Source: Pseudomonadales bacterium (GTDB lineage: Bacteria; Pseudomonadota; Gammaproteobacteria; Pseudomonadales; UBA3067). Taken from it: a stretch of 6,793 nucleotides of DNA. Below, one piece after another: positions 1 through 6,790 of this stretch (within the stretch, counting starts at the first letter, position 1; each line of letters starts with the position of its first letter). The notes below the pieces were generated by a model. It did no database searches. It worked only from the letters and a program-made list of their open reading frames with translations, and had not been told where the DNA came from. The stretch lies in the NCBI GenBank assembly GCA_016763235.1, contig JAESUE010000333.1, positions 1-6,793 of the forward strand, in the 5' to 3' direction. The translations under genes and the position numbers were made by a program.

Positions 1-1549
1 GGATATCATTCACAATTTGCTCAAGCCGAGATTTACTGGAGAGCACCTTTTGCATAGTGCCCCATTTTTTCTTTAATTCAGTTTTAGCAAAAGGTGAAAG
101 CTGTCGGGTCTTCGCCTCAAACCACTCATCGACCTTATTTTGAGACGTGATGTGTTGGTCAATGTCACGCGCCTCATAGCGCAAATCCAACACCACGCCA
201 TCTAAAACGGCCTCATTAAACTTGTAGGTATGAATATAGGGGCCGAATATCTCAATGGACTTTTTCTTGTCCTTCTTCAATAGCGGTGTCCCCGTGAAAC
301 CAACAAACATCGCGTCAGGCAGAATCTTCTTCATCGCCTCATGCAAGCGACCCGATTGCGTGCGGTGACACTCATCAACAAAAACAAACAACTCACCTTT
401 GGCCTTAAAATCACGAGGAAGGATTTTCGTTATTTCATCAATAAAACCGTCAGCGCTCTCAACATCATCATCACCGCCATGACGCCCAAACTTATGCACC
501 AAAGAACACATCAGCCAAGGATTCACCTCATCCAATGTCGCCACTAAATCAGCGCCAGACTTGCTGCGGTATATATCCTCATTCACCCCTTTAAACACTT
601 TCTCTATCTGCTCATCCAGCTCAGTACGATCAGTAATAATCAGCACCCGTGCATCCGGAACATTTTCACGAATCCACTTGGCCAACCACACCATGGTCAA
701 GCTCTTACCCGAACCCTGGGGATGCCAGATAATGCCGCCTTTACGATCTGCCACATGCTGCTTAGCCGCCTGAACACCAAAATACTGATTGTGGCGGCAG
801 GTTTTCTTTACGCCGCTATCGTAAACAATGAAATCGTGAATAATCTCTAAGAAACGCTGTTTATTGCAGATAAGGCTAATCTGATGATCAAGCCGATTAC
901 CGTATTCCTTCGCACCATCCTCCTTCCACTCCAGATAGAATCTCTCGGGAGTTTCAATCGTACCGTAACGTAAACCCTGAGTATCGTTACCTGCCATGAC
1001 CAACTGCATTGTCGTGAAAAAGTTGCGGATAAAGTCTTTCTTCTGATTATCCAGGTTCTGGCGAATGCCCTCACCAATAGAGACAGAAGAGCGCTTAAGT
1101 TCAATCACACCCAGGGCGATACCATTAACATAAATAACAATATCGGGACGCTTCTTGTTTTCACCTTTAACTGAGACTTCTTCAGCAATAGCGAAATCAT
1201 TTGCTTCTGGGTTTTTCCAGTCAATCAGCCAGATAGTCTGATTCTGCTCACCAGAACCTTCCTTGTCTTTAATGCCATAACGCAGCAGGCTATACACCGC
1301 TTTATTGGCATCGTAAAGTTTTTTACCTTCACCAAGAGCCGCAGCAGTATCCAGATGGCGCAGCGCACGACCGATAAGCACCTCGCTAATACCACGCCCC
1401 TGCAACCATTTTCTTAGCAAGCCTTCTTCAACATTACGATTGCTATCTCGATCCTGCCAATCTCCTAGGTAATCGTACTTCAGTTCCTGTTGAAAAAACT
1501 GAACCACGCGATTTTGAGTGACTCGCTCTATTTGGCCTACCTTACTCAT
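1..1549 (-). CDS. hsdR: Type I restriction enzyme R subunit (HsdR), N-terminal 516 residues; 3' end off window
   Basis: HsdR is the motor and nuclease subunit of type I restriction enzymes: it translocates DNA with ATP and cleaves it at a distance from the recognition site. The ATG at 1549 is preceded by GGAG five nt upstream, and the frame is open to the left edge, so roughly half of a usual ~1000-residue HsdR is seen. The N-terminal HsdR nuclease domain (about residues 1-180) shows the PD-(D/E)xK core: Pro135-Asp136, then Glu150-Leu-Lys152. The superfamily 2 helicase motor follows: motif I QGSGKS (278-283, Lys282), motif Ia TDRTELDEQ (306-314), DECH box plus Arg (392-396) and motif III GFTGTPL (417-423). 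All these key residues are intact. The later helicase motifs and the C-terminal HsdS/HsdM-binding part lie outside the window. It is the last of four co-directional genes, 92 nt after the Schlafen-domain gene, so it may be co-transcribed or have its own weak promoter. Identification is firm. Confidence 0.97.
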   Translation of the reverse strand, partial: MSKVGQIERVTQNRVVQFFQQELKYDYLGDWQDRDSNRNVEEGLLRKWLQGRGISEVLIGRALRHLDTAAALGEGKKLYDANKAVYSLLRYGIKDKEGSGEQNQTIWLIDWKNPEANDFAIAEEVSVKGENKKRPDIVIYVNGIALGVIELKRSSVSIGEGIRQNLDNQKKDFIRNFFTTMQLVMAGNDTQGLRYGTIETPERFYLEWKEDGAKEYGNRLDHQISLICNKQRFLEIIHDFIVYDSGVKKTCRHNQYFGVQAAKQHVADRKGGIIWHPQGSGKSLTMVWLAKWIRENVPDARVLIITDRTELDEQIEKVFKGVNEDIYRSKSGADLVATLDEVNPWLMCSLVHKFGRHGGDDDVESADGFIDEITKILPRDFKAKGELFVFVDECHRTQSGRLHEAMKKILPDAMFVGFTGTPLLKKDKKKSIEIFGPYIHTYKFNEAVLDGVVLDLRYEARDIDQHITSQNKVDEWFEAKTRQLSPFAKTELKKKWGTMQKVLSSKSRLEQIVNDI

Positions 1550-1554
1550 TGTCA

Positions 1555-1558
1555 CTCC
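1555..1558 (-). promoter_or_regulatory. Ribosome-binding site of hsdR (GGAG)
   Basis: On the minus strand GGAG stands five nt before the ATG at 1549, a good Shine-Dalgarno match and spacing. It supports this start codon rather than a later in-frame one, as does the typical HsdR N-terminus that follows. Confidence 0.8.
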
Positions 1559-1571
1559 AATATGTATATTG
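1558..1571. repeat. Perfect palindrome CAATAT-GT-ATATTG touching the hsdR ribosome-binding site
   Basis: Two exact 6-nt inverted arms (1558-1563 and 1566-1571) are separated by 2 nt. The left end shares one base with the GGAG of hsdR. A dimeric repressor bound here, or protein bound to the transcript, could limit hsdR expression. Restriction genes are often controlled separately from methylation genes, but no controller protein is encoded in this window. With AT-rich arms this short, chance is a real alternative. Loop size and composition make it a poor RNA hairpin. Confidence 0.35.
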
Positions 1572-1641
1572 CGTTATCGGCTCAAAAAATAAAATGTCTA
1601 CTGCATTAGCAACAGGCAGAAATATGACAGACCCTAAATTA

Positions 1642-2883
1642 TCATTCAGGTTTTTTATAGAGGATTGTTTTCAAATAATCATCGCTTAATTCAAACTCTG
1701 GATTGGTTAAATTAATTTTCTTCATTAAAGGGATGATTTTTGTTCTTACGCCCATCCCTCTAGCGTCTACATAACCATAGTCACGCAGCACGTCAACGAT
1801 TAAAGGGTTCCTTGGGGAGCGTTGCCCCGCTACCATTTTTTCAATGGTCATTGAGTTTTGTAGTATGCCTGGGCTGGTCAATTCTAACCTATCGGAGTAG
1901 GCCACTATTTCGATATCAATGGAACGTGTCCAATCCCTATGCGCTAACGCATTGATTAATAATTCACGCACGGCATCTTTAGGGTAATACCATTGCCTTA
2001 CACGCCTAAAGTCAGCATCCACTTCATCCGCTTCACGGCTAATAAACGGCGTTATTTTTTCAATAAAACGCTCAATAATCCCCTTATCTGAATCCACAGG
2101 TGAACGCTGCCCAAGCTCATCGGTGCGCCACAAGCCCACCATAGGGGCATCTAAAATATCATCTAATAACGCTTGGTATTGTTTCTCTAAGCCATCAAAA
2201 ACCATCAGCCTAATACCGGCTTGACGAAGGTATTTACGCGGAGAACGGCCAAACAAAACCATGCCAGCAATGGTGCAAACAGGTTTGTCTGCAACACCTT
2301 CAACCATGTAGCCAAGGCCGATTAAACGCTGCGTCCATTCAGCGTCTGTCTTAGGCATGTCGGGCTCATTCATAATATTATGAAGATAATCCTCTAGCCT
2401 TTCCTTACTCAACGAGCCAAAAGATGAACCCGCAACAGGCAATACTTCTGTGTGTAAAATACCACCACTGGCAAATAGTCGGGCTTGTTGGTCTCGACTT
2501 GCCAAGCGCGATGTAGTGCCTACGCGTATATAAACATCTTCGCGGCCTTTATCCCTTACCACATAAGGTTTACTGGTACCTTGAGTAAAAGAAATTACTG
2601 CTACACGTTTATCGTCTACTTGCACTTCTTCATAAAATGGCAGCATCATGGGGTGCACTTTAGCGCCGAACACACCGTCCATGACCCACTCTTCAACCTT
2701 GTCACGGCTAATGCCACTAATGGTGCCATCGTCTTCTACCCCCAATAGCAACATACCGCCATTTAAGTTGGCCATCGCCACCACTTCTTTGGCCAGTTGC
2801 TCTGGGCGCACATCATCACGCTTAAATTCAATACCAGAGCTTTCGCCGTTGGCAATCAGCTCTAATAATTCGGCTTTCAACAT
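1642..2883 (-). CDS. Schlafen AlbA_2 domain protein with C-terminal GHKL-type ATPase domain
   Basis: This 413-residue protein has two recognisable parts. Residues ~10-135 match the Schlafen AlbA_2 (formerly 'divergent AAA-4') nucleic-acid-binding fold: ESSGIEFKR (14-22), NGGMLLLGVEDDG (41-53) and VYIRVGTTSRLAS (117-129). Residues ~300-385 match the HATPase_c_4 domain found in bacterial AlbA_2 proteins: RELLINALAHRDW (306-318) as N-box, DRLELTSPG (331-339) as first glycine box, and ARGMGVR (374-380) as second glycine box. The middle (~160-295) has no motif I can name. Such proteins are usually annotated 'ATP-binding' or 'putative DNA-binding', and their biochemical role is unsettled. Glu14, Glu19 and Asp51 occupy the positions of the acidic triad of mammalian Schlafen RNases, so RNA cleavage is possible but not shown. 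There is no signal peptide or membrane segment. The ATG at 2883 has AGGA seven nt upstream, overlapping the stop of the preceding gene, which implies translational coupling. The neighbours suggest phage defence. Confidence 0.9.
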   Translation of the reverse strand: MLKAELLELIANGESSGIEFKRDDVRPEQLAKEVVAMANLNGGMLLLGVEDDGTISGISRDKVEEWVMDGVFGAKVHPMMLPFYEEVQVDDKRVAVISFTQGTSKPYVVRDKGREDVYIRVGTTSRLASRDQQARLFASGGILHTEVLPVAGSSFGSLSKERLEDYLHNIMNEPDMPKTDAEWTQRLIGLGYMVEGVADKPVCTIAGMVLFGRSPRKYLRQAGIRLMVFDGLEKQYQALLDDILDAPMVGLWRTDELGQRSPVDSDKGIIERFIEKITPFISREADEVDADFRRVRQWYYPKDAVRELLINALAHRDWTRSIDIEIVAYSDRLELTSPGILQNSMTIEKMVAGQRSPRNPLIVDVLRDYGYVDARGMGVRTKIIPLMKKINLTNPEFELSDDYLKTILYKKPE

Positions 2884-2890
2884 TGTTTTT

Positions 2891-2894
2891 TCCT
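2891..2894 (-). promoter_or_regulatory. Ribosome-binding site of the AlbA_2 gene, overlapping the upstream stop codon
   Basis: AGGA on the minus strand is formed from the last two bases of the TAG stop of the PHP/ATPase gene (2895-2893) plus the next two bases, seven nt before the ATG at 2883. A ribosome terminating on the upstream gene therefore sits on this site, favouring coupled synthesis of the two proteins. Confidence 0.75.
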
Positions 2895-5571
2895 ATTCGA
2901 ATCCATACTTTTCACGGCGCTGATTAAATGCACTTTCACCACCTTCTAATATGTTGGCTGCTAGTTTTTGTATCGCTGGCTGATCAATGGCCCCTTGCTG
3001 CTCAACAGGGATTTCAGCTTTACCATCAACCACATTCAGTACACCAATCCATTCAGCATCACCAAATACGGGAATATTAGCATTATGGGTCGCAAATAAG
3101 AATTGACGTCCTAATTTTGCCTGCCGTAATTCAGCCACAATACGATCAGCAATAAACGCATTATCTAAGTTATCTTCTGGCTGATCTAAAATCAGTGGGT
3201 CTTTATTATCCAGCAGTAATAAATGCAATATGGCGGTACATTGTTGGCCCGTGGATAAGCGCTCAAGGTCACGGTAATTCTCTGCCCCTTCTGTATGAGC
3301 CACGTTTAGTTCCATTTTGATGGTATCGGGTAACGCTAGGGCCTCCATTTCTAATAAACGCGCTAATGGAATTTTAACCAAGGCATTGGCCACGATAGAA
3401 CCGATCCCCCAAGGTTGAAGCTGTAACTCAGCAGAACCCTCCCTGATAGCCGAAGATAAATTGGCAGGAGAAAAATCGTTTTCACTCACCCAAGATAAGC
3501 GTTTTTCACCCACGCCATCAAGCTGACTGTCCATTAAAAAATTGACTAACGGCTCTCTATTACCTTCTATACCCACCGTTAGCTTTAACTTGCCCTGCAA
3601 TTTTTTATTTAAGTGTTTGACCACCTTCAATAAAGCAGATGAACGCTCTGATTTCACTTCACTTAATTCAGACAGGATTAACTTTCGCTTATCTTCAAGC
3701 TCGGTAATTAAACGTTGTCGCTGCATCAGTGTGGTTTGCTTGGGTTTGATGCCTTCAATTTTTTGCAATAGGTTTTGATATTCCAACCCTATTGCACGAC
3801 CTGTTTTACCTTGGCTTGCGGGTATATCTTTAAAGGCTTTTTCTAATACTAACTCTTCAGCTTTAATGCCGTCAGTTAACTGCTGAGCAATGGGGTGTAT
3901 TGTTTTCTCAGCCTGCGTAACCGCTAGTGTAAATTGCTTATGAAACTCTACGGATTTCTCGCCAAGCTGTTCTAATAATTTTCTCTGCTGACGCAACAAA
4001 TCAACATGGGGTAAGTTTTCAATGGCCGTTTCACTTAAAAAAGTAAGGTCAGGTAGGCTATCGGCTACGGTGTCTAATGCGGTTTTTATAGAATTGATTT
4101 CTTCATTAATACGGCTTGACAGTTGCCTTTCTTTTTCTAGCTGCGGCACCACTTTTAGTTTCTCTTCAATGCCAAGTGATTGAAACTGTTTTACTTGATC
4201 TTGTAATTTAGGTAACTGTTCAACCTCAGATTCTACATCGGCTTTATTGTCATAGGCCCGTACAATAGCATCACGATTATCACTTAAATTACTCACCATA
4301 AGGTCTAATCGCGCATTATGTTCCCCGTGATTAGCATCCAAAAAGCGACTTAACAAATGGCGTTTGCCAGCGTCATCTTGCGCCATATCATAAATTTCAC
4401 CTTGACCAAATATTTCTATTTTAGGCAATACATCCTGCACACTGTAGGGGGATACCTTGCCAGCATCATCTTTAATAACAGTTTGATCGCCATAACGCCG
4501 TGATACGGTAAATTTTCGACCGTGTAACGCGCTTGAGGTGATGCCTAATTCTACCCAGCCTTTCTCTTTGCCTAGATTTTCTTTAATAATTTCGTCATGT
4601 TGCCTTTGGGCTTTTGTACCAAACGGGCGTATGTCTAATGCAAAACGTATGCACTCAAGCAGGGTAGATTTACCCGTGCCACGGCCACCGATCACCGCAT
4701 TTAAATGGGGCGATAACTCAATATCCAGTCCATCAAGGTAACCACTTTTAAAACGAATATGGGTAATGGCAGACCAATAGTTTTCGGATACATCGCTGTT
4801 AAGGCGCACTCGTGATTCATGGTCTAAAAACGCCTGTTTGAACGCGGAAAAACTCGGGCGCGTCATTTTTATTAAACAAGACGCAGATTTGTTTTTAATG
4901 GTGGCAGGGGCTTCAACGTCTTTGGCATTAATAATGGCCATAGGGCGTTCGCGCTGGTAATCGAGAATTTTATTTAAAAAAACCTTGCGATAAAAATCAT
5001 CTTCAACAGGTTTCAAATCATCTAGCGAGCGTGGTATTTGCGCTGCTTTTAGCTTGGAATGTTGCCATACATGGTTCATTCTGCGCTTTAATACACCATT
5101 ATCTTGAGTTGAATGGGCGGCATAAATAAAGCCACCAAGTTGATCTATTTTTTCAATCAATTTTTTAGCGCTTAAATCCGATGGCGTTATACCGTCGTTA
5201 GGGTCAAGTAATTCAAGGTTGCCGAGTATTCGCTTTAATGCGTCAACGGTTGTTTTTTCATCAAACAAACAGACAAAATGAATTTTCTCACTGGAGGCAA
5301 TTTCAAAACCTGGAAATACCACTATGCCATTTTGAGTGAATAAATCACGTATGGCATCGACACCATCCACATTGCGGTGGTCGGCCATACCCACCACTTT
5401 TATATTTTCTTCAAGACAGGCCTGTAAAAGCTGCTGATTATATTCGTCTTCTGTTAACGATGGTTCTTGACCGCGATGTTTAATGTACGCGGCAGGGTTC
5501 ACCTGTAAGGCGCATTTCCAAAAACGAGCCTGTGTGTATTGAATGTCTTTATTATTATGTTCAATGCTCAC
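2893..5571 (-). CDS. PHP-domain / SMC-like ABC ATPase (TrlF-like, PHP plus P-loop defence ATPase)
   Basis: At 892 residues this is the largest gene here. Residues ~15-250 form a PHP (polymerase and histidinol phosphatase) type domain: ADH (63-65), PGFE (87-90) followed by His98, and AAHS (151-154). The usual first HxH is replaced by Gln23-Val-Asn25 and the closing SDxH-like site reads NAKDVE (215-220). Residues ~265-880 are an ABC/SMC-type ATPase: Walker A GGRGTGKS (295-302), a Q-loop candidate FGQGEIYDM (388-396), signature LSTGQQ (772-777), Walker B PLILDQPED (792-800) with D-loop NLDN, and switch histidine in ATHN (827-830). Between them, about 440-655 is rich in Lys, Glu, Leu and Gln and looks coiled-coil, as in SMC, RloC and PrrC ATPases. 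All ATPase residues are intact. Proteins of this layout are called TrlF-family AAA-like ATPases, and a PHP plus P-loop protein (Ppl) is known as a phage-defence gene. That this one belongs to Ppl is an inference. The GTG start follows AAGGA by eight nt. The gene overlaps hsdS by 11 bp. Confidence 0.9.
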   Translation of the reverse strand: MSIEHNNKDIQYTQARFWKCALQVNPAAYIKHRGQEPSLTEDEYNQQLLQACLEENIKVVGMADHRNVDGVDAIRDLFTQNGIVVFPGFEIASSEKIHFVCLFDEKTTVDALKRILGNLELLDPNDGITPSDLSAKKLIEKIDQLGGFIYAAHSTQDNGVLKRRMNHVWQHSKLKAAQIPRSLDDLKPVEDDFYRKVFLNKILDYQRERPMAIINAKDVEAPATIKNKSASCLIKMTRPSFSAFKQAFLDHESRVRLNSDVSENYWSAITHIRFKSGYLDGLDIELSPHLNAVIGGRGTGKSTLLECIRFALDIRPFGTKAQRQHDEIIKENLGKEKGWVELGITSSALHGRKFTVSRRYGDQTVIKDDAGKVSPYSVQDVLPKIEIFGQGEIYDMAQDDAGKRHLLSRFLDANHGEHNARLDLMVSNLSDNRDAIVRAYDNKADVESEVEQLPKLQDQVKQFQSLGIEEKLKVVPQLEKERQLSSRINEEINSIKTALDTVADSLPDLTFLSETAIENLPHVDLLRQQRKLLEQLGEKSVEFHKQFTLAVTQAEKTIHPIAQQLTDGIKAEELVLEKAFKDIPASQGKTGRAIGLEYQNLLQKIEGIKPKQTTLMQRQRLITELEDKRKLILSELSEVKSERSSALLKVVKHLNKKLQGKLKLTVGIEGNREPLVNFLMDSQLDGVGEKRLSWVSENDFSPANLSSAIREGSAELQLQPWGIGSIVANALVKIPLARLLEMEALALPDTIKMELNVAHTEGAENYRDLERLSTGQQCTAILHLLLLDNKDPLILDQPEDNLDNAFIADRIVAELRQAKLGRQFLFATHNANIPVFGDAEWIGVLNVVDGKAEIPVEQQGAIDQPAIQKLAANILEGGESAFNQRREKYGFE

Positions 5572-6778
5572 TTTTGGTTTCCTTTTGGCTTTCTGTTGGT
5601 ATCAGCAAACGAGTTTTACCCGTCAGCAATTCTTGCATCATGCCTTGCTTGAGTTGTTGGGTTTTATTGAGGCGTTGTTGTAGAGCATCGAGTTCGGTGT
5701 CCATGTCGGATAGGACGTTGGCGATGGCGATTTGTTCTTTTTCACAGCTAGGCAACGGAAGTTTATATTCAAATAAGTTTTTTAGAGTGATACTTGCTTG
5801 ATTTGCATTCCCTCTGTAAATAATTTCTATATGGTCGATATATCGTTCCATTCTAAAATGATTCAATAATAACTTTTGAAAGCTTCCTGATCCTTTTTTA
5901 GACCTAATTAGAACAGCATTTTGATTTAGCAAACTACCGTCATAAGTTGCAGTTACGATAATCACCTTTCCAACCAGCGAATCATACATTGGTGGCTTTG
6001 AGCCTACCGTTGAGAAAATAAGATCATTTTCTTTAAGTCGCCATTTATTATATTTTTTGACTGAACTTACTGACACAAAAACAGCACCATCATCCTCCTC
6101 AATAGAATCATAAGTCGTATCACTCACTCTAATAACTCTTACACCGTCACCCGTATATTCAGAGGACTTAAACGGATATCCTTTAACGTAATTTACTAAT
6201 CCTCCAAACTCGGCAACCTCCCAATCCTCAGGTATTTCCCCCAACTCGGTGTGCTTGTAACCTGAACGTGCAGCGGTTTGGCCATTCGCGTTCTTTGCGT
6301 TGTCAGCAGTTTTCTTAGGTTGCAAGGCTTGAGTGGTTTTGTGTTCGCTACTTTGTGCTTGTTTATTCTCTTGTTCAGGCTCTTGTTCTTCTTGGCGCGC
6401 TTGCCCCTTCACTAATGCTTTATTTTTATCGCTATTGTTAGCGCTAGTACTGTGCTGCCCGCCAAAACCCGGTAAGCGTTTTTTGCCGGTGAGCAGTTGT
6501 TGCATGGTGGCGGTTTTGATGGCGCTTTTTTTGGTGATGAGGGTTTCTAAGGATGCGATGAGGGCATCCACATCGGACAGGGCATTGGCGATGGCGATTT
6601 GTTCTTTTAGGGAAGGTTTTGCTATTTGAATCCTCAAACAATTTTGTTTATTTAACTTTGGTTGAGCTGTCCCCGAGTTAAGTAATGAATAATCAAGACT
6701 TTCAAGAAAAGCTGTTAGATAATCTGGCTCTTCGTAGATTTGTGTGGAGCTCATGGAGCCATTTCCAATCCGCCGCAA
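5561..6778 (-). CDS. hsdS: Type I restriction enzyme specificity subunit (HsdS), apparently lacking most of its first target-recognition domain
   Basis: HsdS recognises the bipartite DNA target for the methylase and the restriction complex. Numbering from TTG at 6778, residues 1-54 are the end of TRD1. Residues 55-106 are conserved region 1, with PSLKEQIAIANALSDVDALI and MQQLLTGKKRLPGFG. A polar linker covers 107-172. TRD2 (173-343) opens with the usual KHTELGEIPEDWEV (175-188). Residues 344-392 are conserved region 2, with EKEQIAIANVLSDMD and MQELLTGKTRL. A short charged tail follows. A full two-TRD HsdS would need about 150 more residues at the N-terminus. The frame is closed upstream by TAG at 6793-6791. 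Initiation of the visible piece could be at TTG 6778 or ATG 6754; neither has a strong Shine-Dalgarno, and the protein context says neither is the original start. The piece is therefore either a broken hsdS or a half-size S subunit, which can act as a dimer in some systems. TRD2 is visibly AT-richer than both conserved regions, as expected for an exchanged domain. Confidence 0.88.
   Translation of the reverse strand: MRRIGNGSMSSTQIYEEPDYLTAFLESLDYSLLNSGTAQPKLNKQNCLRIQIAKPSLKEQIAIANALSDVDALIASLETLITKKSAIKTATMQQLLTGKKRLPGFGGQHSTSANNSDKNKALVKGQARQEEQEPEQENKQAQSSEHKTTQALQPKKTADNAKNANGQTAARSGYKHTELGEIPEDWEVAEFGGLVNYVKGYPFKSSEYTGDGVRVIRVSDTTYDSIEEDDGAVFVSVSSVKKYNKWRLKENDLIFSTVGSKPPMYDSLVGKVIIVTATYDGSLLNQNAVLIRSKKGSGSFQKLLLNHFRMERYIDHIEIIYRGNANQASITLKNLFEYKLPLPSCEKEQIAIANVLSDMDTELDALQQRLNKTQQLKQGMMQELLTGKTRLLIPTESQKETKSEH
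5580..5584 (-). promoter_or_regulatory. Ribosome-binding site of the PHP/ATPase gene, deciding a GTG start
   Basis: AAGGA on the minus strand lies inside the last codons of hsdS, eight nt before GTG at 5571-5569. The next in-frame ATG is residue 62, inside the PHP domain just before its ADH motif, so GTG is the sensible start. The hsdS stop (5563-5561) falls inside the new gene, giving an 11-bp overlap in a different frame, an arrangement typical of coupled translation. Confidence 0.75.
5718..5741 (-). repeat. Direct repeat copy B, conserved region 2 of hsdS
   Basis: These 24 bases are identical to 6585-6608. They encode the helix segment with EQIAIAN in conserved region 2; the match continues imperfectly through the LSDxD codons. 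Such paired repeats bracket TRD2 and are the natural crossover points for domain shuffling in type I specificity genes. Confidence 0.85.
6263..6460 (-). other. Low-complexity polar linker inside HsdS (residues ~107-172)
   Basis: About 66 residues between conserved region 1 and TRD2 are rich in Gln, Lys, Asn, Glu, Ala, Ser and Thr, with no aromatic residue until Tyr174 and only three Leu/Val. It includes acidic/Gln patches such as RQEEQEPEQENKQ. In most HsdS proteins this junction is short. It is probably disordered and may extend the distance between the two recognition halves. Confidence 0.7.
6585..6608 (-). repeat. Direct repeat copy A, conserved region 1 of hsdS
   Basis: Exact 24-nt partner of 5718-5741, encoding the same segment (EQIAIAN) of conserved region 1, about 867 nt away in the same orientation. 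Recombination between the two copies would delete TRD2 and the linker, while exchange with another hsdS copy would swap them. Confidence 0.85.
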
Positions 6779-6790
6779 TAAAATAATATG

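Larger units (their letters stand above)
1550..1641 (-). other. 92-nt intergenic gap between the AlbA_2 gene and hsdR
   Basis: This is the only real gap between genes in the window. It contains the hsdR ribosome-binding site and a short palindrome next to it. I found no convincing sigma70 promoter (no TTGACA/TATAAT-like pair at 16-18 nt spacing) and no GC-rich hairpin followed by a T-run, so neither a promoter nor a terminator is called. Its AT-rich composition would allow a weak promoter. Read-through from the upstream genes is the simpler assumption. Confidence 0.6.

Noticed and set aside
341..773. Two short plus-strand open frames (68 and 70 residues)
   Set aside because: They are antisense to the helicase motifs of hsdR, carry no domain or good ribosome-binding site, and look like by-products of the conserved coding strand.
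847..1104. An 85-residue open frame on the minus strand inside hsdR
   Set aside because: It lies in another frame of the well-supported hsdR coding sequence, whose nuclease motif residues (136-152) are encoded by the same bases. Its own translation has no recognisable family.
1572..1641. A terminator or sigma70 promoter in front of hsdR
   Set aside because: No stable stem followed by T-run is present, and candidate -35 boxes such as TTGCTA and TTGAGC have no acceptable -10 box at the proper distance.
2485..2923. Two overlapping plus-strand open frames over the AlbA_2 gene start
   Set aside because: They are antisense to a strongly supported coding region, overlap each other in different frames, and show no protein-like features.
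4976..4982. A run of seven A inside the PHP/ATPase gene as a possible phase-variation or frameshift site
   Set aside because: The frame continues intact across it with family-like sequence on both sides, and a 7-base run in AT-rich DNA is unremarkable.
6333..6629. A 98-residue plus-strand frame rich in Leu, Cys and Ser that might pass for a membrane protein
   Set aside because: Its hydrophobic look arises from the complement of the Gln/Glu/Lys-rich linker and conserved region 1 of hsdS. No independent start signal supports it.
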